DNA of 64,000 bases from UBA3064 sp023258775 (GCA_044355655.1 JBIKXS010000001.1:207268-271267), one strand, 5' to 3'. Positions 23,700-32,735 are shown, numbered from the stretch's first letter. Numbers and translations are program-made. The notes: generated by a model from the sequence alone, not told the origin.

Positions 23700-26663
23700 A
23701 TGGCGGCACTTAAGCACGACGCGCAGGGCTTCCTTGTCGGAGACCCGATTGATATTGGCCGCGCGCTTGCGGTCTGGGATGACATCAGGAGCGATATTCG
23801 GGCAATCCGCAAGGCGGTTATGGGCGCCAGCGAGGCGGCCGTCAAAGGTGGCGGGAAGCACGCAGACGCATCAAGGGTTATTGCCCATCGCGGCGTCATG
23901 GAAGAGGCAGACCCGGCCGTCAAGGCAGCGCCAAGGAGCCGAGAGCGTGCGGCGTCAGCAATTCCGGCCCGTCGCTACAGCGATGAGATTCCAGCGCTGC
24001 TGCGGAAGGCTGTCATGCCGGTTCGCGGGCAAGGAAACGAAGTCGCGTCGACATCGGCAAAGCCTGGCGCATCCGGCGCCATAACGCGCCCGGAGCGCAA
24101 GTCGCCACAGTCAGTAGCAAAGCCTGCTGGTCGTGATGGGCGCGGAAGATTCACCAAGGGCGATGGCCGCCCGGATGGGCTGCTGCCAAATGATGCGGCG
24201 GACGATGCCGATACTGGCGCATTGCGCTCGATTGCTGACCGTATCGTCGGCGCTGTTGCCGACTCAAGCGGCGTCATGGAAGAGGCAGACCCGGCCGTCA
24301 AGGCAGCGCCAAGGAGCCGAGAGCGTGCGGCGTCAGCAATTCCGGCCCGTCGCTACAGCGATGAGATTCCAGCGCTGCTGCGGAAGGCTGTCATGCCGGT
24401 TCGCGGGCAAGGAAACGAAGTCGCGTCGACATCGGCAAAGCCTGGCGCATCCGGCGCCATAACGCGCCCGGAGCGCAAGTCGCCACAGTCAGTAGCAAAG
24501 CCTGCTGGTCGTGATGGGCGCGGAAGATTCACCAAGGGCGATGGCCGCCCGGATGGGCTGCTGCCAAATGATGCGGCGGACGATGCCGATACTGGCGCAT
24601 TGCGCTCGATTGCTGACCGTATCGTCGGCGCTGTTGCCGACTCAAGCGGCGGCATGGAAGAGGCAGACCCGGCCGTCAAGGCGTTCAATGAGGTAGCCCA
24701 GCCGATGGCGCGCGGCTATGAAATGCTGACCGGCGGCAGTGAGGACAAGAAGCAGACCGGCTTTCTCCGGCGCATCTTCTCGACCCTGAGCGTCTTCAGG
24801 AAGGAAGAGACGGCCTATTCGAAGGCGGCAAACAAGAGCTTGAAGCTGCTTGAGGAAAAACCGGAAGCAAAGGGCAGCGGAGACGGCGGCGGCCTGCTTG
24901 GCATGATGTCCGGCCTATTGTCGAAAATCCCGGTTATCGGGCCGATGCTGGCCGGCGGCGCTGGGATGCTTGGCGGAGCCAGCAAGGGCTTGATGGGTGC
25001 TGGTAAAGGATTGCTTGGTGCTGGCAAGGGCATGCTTCGCCGCATCCCGCTGCTTGGCGCGCTGATCGGCGGAGTCGGAGCAGCCTCCGACATTTACAGC
25101 AGCGAAACCGACGACTCGCTGACCCGGCGTCAGAAGGATGAAAAAGCAGGAAAGGCAGTTGGCGGGTTCGCCGGTAGTGTCGGCGGCATGCTCGCCGGCG
25201 CCAAGCTGGGTGCAATGGCGGGTGCAATCGGCGGCCCTATAGGGGTTGCTATCGGCGGCGTCCTGGGCGGTGCCGTCGGCATGTTCTTTGGCGACCAGGC
25301 TGGGCAGATAATCGGCGACACCGTAGGGGGCTGGGCCAATGATCTTCGCAATGCCGACATCGTTGGTACGATCACTGGCGCCTGGGATGGCGTTGTCGCT
25401 GGATTCAAGTCAGCCTATGAAACCATCGGGAAGACCTGGGGCGGCTTTGTTGATTCAGCAAAGGCCGGATGGGACACGATTGCAAACCTATTCACATCCG
25501 CCTATGAAGGGCTGAAGTCTATCCCGGTTATCGGGCCGGCGATTCAGGCGGTCGAGGATGCCGCCAAGAAGACGGCGGAGGCAGCCAGCGCAGCAGCGGC
25601 GGCCGTCAAGACGAAAGCTGTTGAAGTCGGCACCAAGGCTGTCGAGAAGGTTCAGCAAGGTGCCGAGTATGTTGCCAACAATACAACCGTTGGCAAGGGG
25701 ATAAAAGCCACCGGCGAGGCCGTAAAGTACGGCACTGACGTAGCGGTTGATGTGGCGAAGTCCGCCAAAGCAAGAATCACCGGGAAAGCGTCCGAGAACA
25801 AGGCTGCGCTCGTCAGTCAGATGGCTGCCTCCGGTATCACTGACCCCAAAGAGCAGGCCATGTTCATGGCCCAGATGGATCACGAGTCCGGCGGCTTCAC
25901 GAAGATGGAAGAGCGGTTCAACTACCGCAGTGCCGATAGGCTTATGGCCGTCAGTGGCAGCGCCAGAAAGCTAGGAAAGCCAGCCGTTGAGGCGGCTATG
26001 GCGCAAGGGCCGGAAGCTGTTGCCGAGGCGATGTACGGCGGCCGCATGGGGAACGTGAATCCAGGCGATGCTTACGCCTTCCGTGGGCGCGGCCACGTTC
26101 AACTCACCGGGCGGGACAATTACACGGCAGCCGGCAAGGCGCTCGGCCTTGATCTTGCAAACAATCCAGACCTGGCGGCGGAGCCTGAGAACGCTGCAAA
26201 AATTGCTGCTTGGTACTGGAAAAAGAACAAGCTAGGCGATGCCGCAAAGCGCGGCGATGTTCTCGCTGTAACGAAGAAGATCAATGGCGGAACAAACGGC
26301 CTGGATGACCGAGAGAGCAAGTACGCCAAATACCTGGCGTCAGCCAATGACGGAAGCCTTGCCCAGGCGCCCGGCGGCGCGTCAGGGAGTCCGGCCACAC
26401 CAGGGGTTGTCGCATCACAGCAGGCACCATCATCCGCCATTGCCTCGCCGGCGCCGCCTGTTGTCGCAAGCATAAGCGCACCGCCGGTTTCAGTCGCTCC
26501 GACAGCGCCGCCAATTGCCGAGGCGCCAACGGTTGCTGTCCCAATGGCGTCCGCCGACACGAAGAAGGCAGCCGCCGTCGCAGCCCCGTCGCAGGATGCC
26601 GGGCAAGACCTGAAGGATCGCCGCATTGCCCATATCGTCACCGGCGGACTGAGTAACGCCTGA
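23700..26663 (+). CDS. Tape measure / tail protein with GH19 lysozyme domain
   Basis: The protein has 987 residues. Residues about 65-325 contain a 126-residue segment present twice in tandem. Residues about 400-530 are Gly/Ala-rich hydrophobic segments ('GGPIGVAIGGVLGGAVGMFF') as in tape measures. Residues about 560-700 are helical and Lys/Ala-rich. Residues about 702-880 form a GH19 chitinase/lysozyme domain ('MAQMDHESGGFTKMEERFNY', 'AYAFRGRGHVQLTGRDNY', 'KINGGTNGLDDRESKY') for local peptidoglycan cutting at DNA entry. The end is Pro/Ala-rich. Position after the tube-like gene and before baseplate W/J supports a tape-measure or hub-lysozyme role. Confidence 0.7.
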   Translation: MAALKHDAQGFLVGDPIDIGRALAVWDDIRSDIRAIRKAVMGASEAAVKGGGKHADASRVIAHRGVMEEADPAVKAAPRSRERAASAIPARRYSDEIPALLRKAVMPVRGQGNEVASTSAKPGASGAITRPERKSPQSVAKPAGRDGRGRFTKGDGRPDGLLPNDAADDADTGALRSIADRIVGAVADSSGVMEEADPAVKAAPRSRERAASAIPARRYSDEIPALLRKAVMPVRGQGNEVASTSAKPGASGAITRPERKSPQSVAKPAGRDGRGRFTKGDGRPDGLLPNDAADDADTGALRSIADRIVGAVADSSGGMEEADPAVKAFNEVAQPMARGYEMLTGGSEDKKQTGFLRRIFSTLSVFRKEETAYSKAANKSLKLLEEKPEAKGSGDGGGLLGMMSGLLSKIPVIGPMLAGGAGMLGGASKGLMGAGKGLLGAGKGMLRRIPLLGALIGGVGAASDIYSSETDDSLTRRQKDEKAGKAVGGFAGSVGGMLAGAKLGAMAGAIGGPIGVAIGGVLGGAVGMFFGDQAGQIIGDTVGGWANDLRNADIVGTITGAWDGVVAGFKSAYETIGKTWGGFVDSAKAGWDTIANLFTSAYEGLKSIPVIGPAIQAVEDAAKKTAEAASAAAAAVKTKAVEVGTKAVEKVQQGAEYVANNTTVGKGIKATGEAVKYGTDVAVDVAKSAKARITGKASENKAALVSQMAASGITDPKEQAMFMAQMDHESGGFTKMEERFNYRSADRLMAVSGSARKLGKPAVEAAMAQGPEAVAEAMYGGRMGNVNPGDAYAFRGRGHVQLTGRDNYTAAGKALGLDLANNPDLAAEPENAAKIAAWYWKKNKLGDAAKRGDVLAVTKKINGGTNGLDDRESKYAKYLASANDGSLAQAPGGASGSPATPGVVASQQAPSSAIASPAPPVVASISAPPVSVAPTAPPIAEAPTVAVPMASADTKKAAAVAAPSQDAGQDLKDRRIAHIVTGGLSNA
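23892..24686 (+). repeat. 378-bp tandem duplication inside the tape-measure gene
   Basis: The sequence from GGCGTCATGGAAGAGGCAGA at 23892 recurs at 24270, exactly 378 bp (126 codons) later, and appears identical through the full unit in every line compared. A third partial copy of about 30 bp begins near 24648 (GGCATGGAAGAGGCAGACCC). The exact codon multiple keeps the frame. The near-perfect identity points to a recent duplication. Confidence 0.9.
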
Positions 26664-26664
26664 T

Positions 26665-26714
26665 CGCGGAAAAACCCGCGTCGCCAGACGTTGCCAGCCC
26701 CATAGGATTAGGGC
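26665..26714 (+). promoter_or_regulatory. Phage promoter module 3 (hairpin, TTGC-N8-TAGGAT, leaderless start)
   Basis: Hairpin CGCGG-AAAAAC-CCGCG (26665-26680), TTGC (26691-26694; 11 nt after the GCGG/CCGC core), 8 nt, TAGGAT (26703-26708), 6 nt and ATG 26715. The layout equals that of the modules at 9534 and 21183. It begins right after the tape-measure stop and has no Shine-Dalgarno. Confidence 0.6.
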
Positions 26715-27005
26715 ATGGCGACGATAACGGGCAATGAAATTCAGGGCATGGTCGGACACTGGCTGAAAACGCCAGTGAATGGCTATTTGGGCTCTGACTA
26801 CGGGCAGGACGTGAAGGCTCTATTGCAGCAGCCGCAGACCGACGGCGCGCCGGATGCGTTCCTGCAAAAGCTGCGCTCCGATGTGACCGTTCTTCAGGCG
26901 CTCCCTGCTGGATCGATCAACCTCTATGGCGTTCAGACGCCGCCTGATCGCCTTGATCTTGTGATCGAGGTTGCCGGCCAAGTGATCGAGGTTCCGAGGA
27001 CGTGA
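26715..27005 (+). CDS. Small baseplate protein at the W (gp25-like) position
   Basis: The 96-residue protein has 'GYLGSDYGQDVKALLQQPQ' and a C-terminal beta stretch 'RLDLVIEVAGQVIEVPRT'. It is followed by baseplate J-like and I-like genes, which is the P2/T4 order W-J-I, so it may be the small wedge protein. The classical gp25 motif is not evident, so the assignment is positional. The ATG is the first codon after a promoter module with no leader, and the stop is 1 bp from the next ATG. Confidence 0.5.
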   Translation: MATITGNEIQGMVGHWLKTPVNGYLGSDYGQDVKALLQQPQTDGAPDAFLQKLRSDVTVLQALPAGSINLYGVQTPPDRLDLVIEVAGQVIEVPRT

Positions 27006-27006
27006 C

Positions 27007-28503
27007 ATGCTGACCAAGGCAGATTTTCAGCGGGCAATCCGCGATTCGATTTCATCCTACCCGGCCATTGCTCCGCTGTACCAGGCCGGAGACCCGCGCG
27101 TGTTACAGCATCTTGATGCAATGGCAACCATGCTGGCGATGTTCTCCGCCCAGCTTGAAACGGCCATGTCTGAGCCGTTCGAGAAAACGCGGGACGCTAC
27201 CGTTCTGGCCGATGCTGCAATGCGCGGAATCGTTCGCAAGGCGGCTCCGGCAAGGGTGCGGATTCGAGCTGCAAATAAGGGCGGAGAGGTCTTTGTTATC
27301 GAATCAGGGAGAACGATCCTTGATTCATCTGGGCTTTCCTACAGGATCGAGACACCGGCCAGCGTGCCGGCAGATGGAGAGGCGACATTCGAGGCGGTGC
27401 AACTGCGCTCGCTGGTCGTTCGCCACACCGTCAGCGGTAGCGAGCCGTTCTACGCCATTGAAATACCGCCATCCGAAGACGATTCCTACCTGTGCGGCGT
27501 TTCCGTGAGCGATGGCGATGGAGAACTCTCCTACCGCGACCGCTACGTCAACACCTTCCCGGATGACCGGGTATTCCACATCGAGGCCGATGACCGCCAG
27601 CGCGTCTATGTCCGCTTCGGCTTTGATGGCGTGGTCGGCGTGCAACCACGAGACGGCGCCGCCATTACCTTGACCGTGTTCTATACCGCCGGCGACATAA
27701 GCCCGGCGTTTGGCAGCCCGTTTTCGTTCGAGTACCTTGGCTCTCCGCTGGAGGCGGCCATCGAAATGAAGATGGATGCCATGCTGCTGCCTGGTCAGAA
27801 TCCGCCGCCCATGTCGGTGCTGCGAGACCTGGCGCGCTACCCGTCTGTCTATGACGGAAATGCGGTATTCCTGGGCGAGTTCGATTTCTTGGTGCGCAGG
27901 AACTTTCCGACGCTGCGCTTCTTGTCGGTCTGGAATGAATCGGCTGAAGAACGGGCGCGAGGCCCCAGCTTCGATAACATCAATACCCTATTCGTCGCCT
28001 GTCTATCGAGCACCGGCGAAGAAAGCATCCTGACCGAAGAAGACCCGGCCGCACCAGTTCCGCCGGCAGTGATCGCCGATGAATCGCTGACCAACACCCA
28101 GCGCGAAATCAAGGCCGCCATCCTGGCCGCCGATGACAGCTACAAGGTGCGCTTCTTTACCCCGGTTCGCTCGAAGATCGCCATGACCATCAGCGCCAGA
28201 GTAGCAACCTCCTACGTCGCCTCCGACGTGCGCCAGAAGATCATCGAGGCCATCTTGTCGGAGTTCGGTGAGGCGGCGGCTGCATCACGGCGCGGACGCA
28301 ATCGCCCGCTCTATCAGCGCGTTTATGCGCTGCTGCGCGAGAAGGTTGCAGCGCTCTCCGGCGGCGAGTCCGACCTGACCGTCAATATTCTGGAGCCTGA
28401 AGCGCTGGCTGCCCGGCCTGAAATGTGGCGCTACGTCTCCACGGAAAGCCTCTCCGTTACCGTCGAGACGGTCAATATCGTCACGCCGTCCTGGGGCGGG
28501 TAG
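27007..28503 (+). CDS. Baseplate J-like wedge protein
   Basis: The 498-residue protein has an N-terminal helical domain ('AMATMLAMFSAQLETAMSEP'), a central beta domain and a C-terminal domain with 'DSYKVRFFTPVRSKIAMTIS' and 'YVASDVRQKIIEAILSEFGE', the pattern of baseplate J / T4 gp6-like wedge proteins. These form the ring that triggers sheath contraction. It sits between the W-position gene (1 bp upstream) and an I-like gene (9 bp downstream), the usual baseplate gene order. Confidence 0.75.
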   Translation: MLTKADFQRAIRDSISSYPAIAPLYQAGDPRVLQHLDAMATMLAMFSAQLETAMSEPFEKTRDATVLADAAMRGIVRKAAPARVRIRAANKGGEVFVIESGRTILDSSGLSYRIETPASVPADGEATFEAVQLRSLVVRHTVSGSEPFYAIEIPPSEDDSYLCGVSVSDGDGELSYRDRYVNTFPDDRVFHIEADDRQRVYVRFGFDGVVGVQPRDGAAITLTVFYTAGDISPAFGSPFSFEYLGSPLEAAIEMKMDAMLLPGQNPPPMSVLRDLARYPSVYDGNAVFLGEFDFLVRRNFPTLRFLSVWNESAEERARGPSFDNINTLFVACLSSTGEESILTEEDPAAPVPPAVIADESLTNTQREIKAAILAADDSYKVRFFTPVRSKIAMTISARVATSYVASDVRQKIIEAILSEFGEAAAASRRGRNRPLYQRVYALLREKVAALSGGESDLTVNILEPEALAARPEMWRYVSTESLSVTVETVNIVTPSWGG

Positions 28504-28512
28504 TGAGCGGCC

Positions 28513-29772
28513 ATGTCTCTTGACTTCCAAAACGCCCAACTTCCGCGCCTGATTCCTCTCGAAGGCAGCTTTGCCGAAAACGAGGTTGAGGCCGACCTGA
28601 AGAAGCTATTCCTCGATCTGTTCGGCGCCAACCTTGCGGGAGACTCGTTCGACGCGAACGTTCTTGGTGCTGCGCATCTTGGCTCCCTTGATCTGGTGCG
28701 CAAGGCGGTCAATACCGACGGCCTGGTGCTGCTGCAAGGCGACCGTGAAGAGGCGGCAACGCGCTACCTGTACCGGGCCTGGAAGTCTGGCGACGTTCAG
28801 GGGCGCGGCCTGCATTTCCTGCGCACCTACCTGCAAATGCTGTTTCCCAACGAATGCGATGTGGAGCAGCTTTGGCACGACAAGGAAAGCCCGTACCCGA
28901 CGGCGCTCTACACCACAAAACCAAGCTTCGCGTGGTGGCTGCATCAAGTCGGCGAGGATGGCGTGAAGCTGGACGGCTCCTGGGGGCTTGGACGGCGCAT
29001 TGTCGGCGCCGATGAAAGCCGGGCCAACCGAAAGGTGAATACCGCCGGTATGTTCCTGACCAGTCGAATCCTCATTTCGCTGGATTTCAGCGTCAATACT
29101 CGCTCGATTGCCAGCCTGATCCACATCATCCGCTCGGTCATCCCGGCGCGCCTGCTGCCCGTGTTCCGGTTCTGGCTGCGCATTGCCTTTGGCGTATCCG
29201 TTTCGATGGGCTACGCGCTGGCGATGGACAAGACCATACCGATTCGCTACCCGTGGTGCGGTCGGGTTATCACCGAGGCGAACGATGGCCGATGGAAGTT
29301 GGGTATCGACGGCGAGCCGGCGCGCCTCCCAAGTCAATTCGGCACGTTCAAGCTCGGGAAGCTGGAGGGCGGAAAGGTCGATTGGCGCCTGAAGAGTTGC
29401 CGGGCGAGTGGCCTTGCTGACGTTGAAATAACCGGCGATACGCTGGTGTGGCGAGTCGAAACGATACCCGCCGATCCTGAGCCAGAGTATTTCATTCCCG
29501 ACCCGCCAACGAAGCTTTTTGAGCGCGTTCGCCGCCTTGATGGCACATGGACGGTCGGCGGCGCCTATCAGATCGGGCATTTCAGCCTAGACGGGCGCCG
29601 GCTCCGTAGCCGGAAAATGACCGTTTATCCGCGTTTTGGCGAGTTCAGAATCCACGATCACAAGCCTGCCGTCATGTTGCCACCGAAGCCTGCCCGGCTG
29701 ACTCTTTCCGGTCAATGGAAGCTCGGCGGCCCCAGAAACCCGGCTTTCGAGTTCGAAATCATCAAGGAGTAG
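28513..29772 (+). CDS. Tail protein I-like baseplate/fibre-attachment protein
   Basis: The 419-residue protein has an N-terminal part with 'LHFLRTYLQMLFPNECDVEQ' and 'IASLIHIIRSVIPARLLPVF', as in phage tail protein I, which links wedge and fibre. The C-terminal 180 residues carry irregular repeats around 'DGRWKLG', 'DGTWTVGG' and 'SGQWKLGG', a beta-rich repeat that could bind fibres. It lies directly after baseplate J and before two fibre genes, which supports the role. Confidence 0.6.
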   Translation: MSLDFQNAQLPRLIPLEGSFAENEVEADLKKLFLDLFGANLAGDSFDANVLGAAHLGSLDLVRKAVNTDGLVLLQGDREEAATRYLYRAWKSGDVQGRGLHFLRTYLQMLFPNECDVEQLWHDKESPYPTALYTTKPSFAWWLHQVGEDGVKLDGSWGLGRRIVGADESRANRKVNTAGMFLTSRILISLDFSVNTRSIASLIHIIRSVIPARLLPVFRFWLRIAFGVSVSMGYALAMDKTIPIRYPWCGRVITEANDGRWKLGIDGEPARLPSQFGTFKLGKLEGGKVDWRLKSCRASGLADVEITGDTLVWRVETIPADPEPEYFIPDPPTKLFERVRRLDGTWTVGGAYQIGHFSLDGRRLRSRKMTVYPRFGEFRIHDHKPAVMLPPKPARLTLSGQWKLGGPRNPAFEFEIIKE

Positions 29773-29775
29773 AGT

Positions 29776-30156
29776 GTGTCTGAGGCCGTTACAGTCAATG
29801 GATTCCGCCAACGCCTGGCCGCACACATGGCCGGCGTTGCAACACTTGCGCCGATTGCCTATGTGGCATTTGGCGACGGGGGGCACAACGCCGATATGAC
29901 GCCAAAGGCGGCTGGCAGCAGCGCAACTGCGCTGTATCACGAAGTGCTGCGCAAGCCGCTCACCTCAATTTCCCAAGAAGATTTGCTTTCTGTCACGGGC
30001 AAGGGCGTCGTCGATTCAAGCGAAATCGTTGGCGGCGTCATTTCCGAGGCTGGTCTCATCGACGCTGATGGGCATCTGGTCGGCTGGAAGACATTCGCGC
30101 CGAAATTCACGGAAGAAGGGGAGACCTACGGCGTGACCCTGAAGCTACGTTTTTGA
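29776..30156 (+). CDS. Tail-collar / fibre N-terminal-like protein
   Basis: The 126-residue protein resembles the N-terminal domain of phage tail-collar fibre proteins: 'PIAYVAFGDGG', 'SATALYHEVLRKPL', then 'VGGVISEAGLIDADGHLVGW'. Such domains attach a fibre to the baseplate. Here the domain is a separate short gene directly before the large diversified fibre/tip protein, so it may be an adaptor. GTG 29776 follows an AAGGAG site that overlaps the previous stop. Confidence 0.65.
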   Translation: MSEAVTVNGFRQRLAAHMAGVATLAPIAYVAFGDGGHNADMTPKAAGSSATALYHEVLRKPLTSISQEDLLSVTGKGVVDSSEIVGGVISEAGLIDADGHLVGWKTFAPKFTEEGETYGVTLKLRF

Positions 30157-30171
30157 TCCAAGGAGCCCTCA

Positions 30172-32733
30172 ATGTTGCCTAACCCCAGTATTACCCCCAT
30201 CCCGAACAATGAACCGGATGCCGTTCCGTCCCTGTGGAACGTGCGCTACCAGGAAATCGACGAGAATTTCGACAACCTGGACAACCGCACCGAGGCCATC
30301 GAGTCGGAAATCCAAGCGGCCCGCGCCGGCAAGCCGAACCTATCCGAGACGATCAACGCCATCGTCACCCAGATCGGCGGCATTTCGGGCACCCTGAACG
30401 GACTGGCATCGCCAACGTCAGTGCAGAACGCCGTTACCCTGGACTGGCTGTACCGTAACCGCCGCATCGCCTTCGAGCTTTTCGCGGCCGGCTACAACTT
30501 GCAAAATCACCTGGGCGTTTCCGTCACCTCCGGCATCATGGGTGACGACTCCCTGGACATCGCCGATACCAGCGGCGTGAAGGTCGGCGAAGACTATCTT
30601 CTGTCCGACGCGACCGATACCGCCCTGGTGCGGATCACCGCGATTCACTCCGGTACGCGCCTGCGCCTGGCGGCCAACCTGTCCCGTAACTGGGGCGCTG
30701 GCGCCAAGCTGACCGGCTCCACGCTCGTTGCACGGCCTGAAGGCGGCGTCGATGGAGCCATCGGCGGTCAGTGGGTGTCGCGTGCGCTCAACCTGGGCGA
30801 CAACAACACGTCGCGCGCCGTCGTCATTCGCCGCAGCTTGAATGCCGGCGAGGCCCGACTGTATTTCCGCGACGCCTACACCACGGCATGGACTGAGCGC
30901 GCCTGGTCGGTGCGTCGTTCCGGCGGCGGTACCAGCGGCGTGCCGGAAGGCTTCGCCGACTACGAATACGTCGTGCCAATGCGCGGCGATGGCTACCTGC
31001 GCATGGTGGTCGATGGCGAGCCGATGGTTATCAAGCACATCGTCGCTCTCGGCGGCGGCACTGAGCAGGGCGGCTACGTCAATCCGCTCATGCGCCCGAA
31101 CGCGCCCACGATCAGCAGCCCAGCCACCGGCGCCACTAACGTCATCGAGACGCCGACACTGACCGCATCCAACTACGTCAGCCCGGCCGGCAACGCCTTC
31201 GCCACGGCGCAGTTCCAGATCAGCACCATCAGCACCTTTGCCAGCGTCCTGCACGACTCCGGCGAAAAGTCGGCCATGACCTACTCGGTTCCGGCTGGCG
31301 TGCTTGCCGTCAATACCACCTTCTACGTCCGCGCCAGCGTCAAGGACGTTGCCGGCCTCGTGTCCGATTGGGCGACGATCACCAGCTTCACGACCAAGGC
31401 GAGCTACGCCTACGTCAATACCCCGACCGTCACCACGCCGACCAACGGCCAGACCGAAGTCCCGGAACAGCCGACGCTGCAATCGTCCGCCTTCGCCACG
31501 ACCGGCGGCGCGGATACCCACGCCTCCAGCCAGTGGCAGATTCGCCTTGCCGGCGGCACCTGGGCGGCCCCGCTTCATGACTCCGGCGCCAGCACCACGG
31601 CAAAGACCAGCTACACGGTTCCTGCCGGCGTCCTGGTTGCCGGGCAGACCCAGTATGTGATGCGCGTTCGCCACACCGGCACCAGCCTTGGCGCCTCCGA
31701 GTGGTCTTCCGACATCGCTTTCACGACCAAGCAGCAATTCGCCCAGATCATCGGCATTGTCTGCACGGCCACCGGCGGCGGCGCGGGCACATGGCAGCGC
31801 ATCGACGAGAATTTCAACGCCATCACGACCACGGCCGCGACCTTCAACAACCATCCGACCTATGCCGGCGTGGTTGCGCAGACAATCGACGGCCAGGCCA
31901 TGATGAAGGTGCCGAAGTATTACCTGAAGACCGGCACCGTCCCGTCTGGCACCTATGCCGGCAAGCGTTACTGGATGGTTTCCGACCAGCCCGTCTCCGG
32001 TTTCTCGGTGCATCCGGCCTTCATGAATGCCGGGGCGCAGATCGACCAGTTCTGGGTGGGCAAGTACCAAGGCACCACGGACGGCACCAAGCTCGGCTCC
32101 GTCGCCGGCCTCACGCCGCTGGTTTCCATCGACTTCCCGACCATGCAGACCCGCGCCACCAACCGCAACACCGGCGGCGTCACTGGCTTTGGCTTGTGGA
32201 ATATCTACCAGCTTTCTGCGATCCAGACCCTGGCGCTGATCGAAATCGGCGGTTCCGATAGCCAGACGCTGGTAGGACAAGGCCATGTCTCCGGTTCGTC
32301 CGCGCTGGCCGTCGATAACGCCACCGTGGCGCAAGCCACCTGGCGCGGCATTGTCGGTCTGTGGGGCAACGTCTGGCAGATGGTGGATGGCCTGCAAACC
32401 GACGCCAGTTCCAAGTACAAGATTTGGGACAAGAACGGCAACAAGGCTTACCAGACCACCAGCCTGACGGCGCCGGGCAGCAACTACCCCGTCACGATGG
32501 CGACCGCCAGCGGCACGGATTACGACCTGGCAACCGTCTTCGCCGCCGAAACCACGAACGCGACCGCCGGCAACGGCACCTATGGCGACTACTTCTACCA
32601 GAACCCCAGTTGCGTGGCGTACCACGGCGGCAATTGGAGCGGCGGCGCGAACGCCGGCGTGTTCTATCTCACCGTCAGCGGCGCCGCGTCGAACTCGGCT
32701 ACGAACATCGGCGGCCGCCTCGCAAAGGTGTAA
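30172..32733 (+). CDS. DGR-diversified tail tip/fibre protein with C-type-lectin-like C-terminus
   Basis: The protein has 853 residues and an AAGGAG site before the ATG. The N-terminal 120 residues look like a trimerising coiled coil ('LWNVRYQEIDENFDNLDNRT'). The region 120-300 is beta-rich. Residues about 305-410 and 412-520 are two fibronectin-III/Ig-like repeats, each opening with 'TP(T)' and closing with 'SFTTK'/'AFTTK'. Residues about 530-853 form a C-type-lectin/FGE-sulfatase-like domain ('VPKYYLKTG', 'GFGLWNIYQLSAIQTL', 'GLWGNVWQMVDG' near 731), the fold of known DGR targets. Residues 818-852 are the variable repeat. Against the template, residues 818, 824, 830, 834, 836, 837 and 843 are changed. 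It is the likely receptor-binding protein. Confidence 0.9.
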   Translation: MLPNPSITPIPNNEPDAVPSLWNVRYQEIDENFDNLDNRTEAIESEIQAARAGKPNLSETINAIVTQIGGISGTLNGLASPTSVQNAVTLDWLYRNRRIAFELFAAGYNLQNHLGVSVTSGIMGDDSLDIADTSGVKVGEDYLLSDATDTALVRITAIHSGTRLRLAANLSRNWGAGAKLTGSTLVARPEGGVDGAIGGQWVSRALNLGDNNTSRAVVIRRSLNAGEARLYFRDAYTTAWTERAWSVRRSGGGTSGVPEGFADYEYVVPMRGDGYLRMVVDGEPMVIKHIVALGGGTEQGGYVNPLMRPNAPTISSPATGATNVIETPTLTASNYVSPAGNAFATAQFQISTISTFASVLHDSGEKSAMTYSVPAGVLAVNTTFYVRASVKDVAGLVSDWATITSFTTKASYAYVNTPTVTTPTNGQTEVPEQPTLQSSAFATTGGADTHASSQWQIRLAGGTWAAPLHDSGASTTAKTSYTVPAGVLVAGQTQYVMRVRHTGTSLGASEWSSDIAFTTKQQFAQIIGIVCTATGGGAGTWQRIDENFNAITTTAATFNNHPTYAGVVAQTIDGQAMMKVPKYYLKTGTVPSGTYAGKRYWMVSDQPVSGFSVHPAFMNAGAQIDQFWVGKYQGTTDGTKLGSVAGLTPLVSIDFPTMQTRATNRNTGGVTGFGLWNIYQLSAIQTLALIEIGGSDSQTLVGQGHVSGSSALAVDNATVAQATWRGIVGLWGNVWQMVDGLQTDASSKYKIWDKNGNKAYQTTSLTAPGSNYPVTMATASGTDYDLATVFAAETTNATAGNGTYGDYFYQNPSCVAYHGGNWSGGANAGVFYLTVSGAASNSATNIGGRLAKV
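32623..32726 (+). repeat. DGR variable repeat (VR)
   Basis: 104 bp aligning without gaps to the template repeat at 34097-34200 (offset 1474). Eleven positions differ; ten are A in the template (eight A-to-G or A-to-C changes upstream plus A-to-G and A-to-C at template 34172-34173), and one is C-to-T (34174). The last 26 bp are identical and include a GC-only run of 11 bp, as in the initiation-of-homing end of known DGRs. VR ends 4 bp before the stop codon of the target gene. Confidence 0.95.
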
Positions 32734-32735
32734 TG

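Noticed and set aside
30418..32625. Antisense open frame of 735 codons opposite the DGR target
   Set aside because: The + frame has domain structure and VR in the correct reading phase; the antisense is Ala/Gly/His/Arg-rich with no motif.
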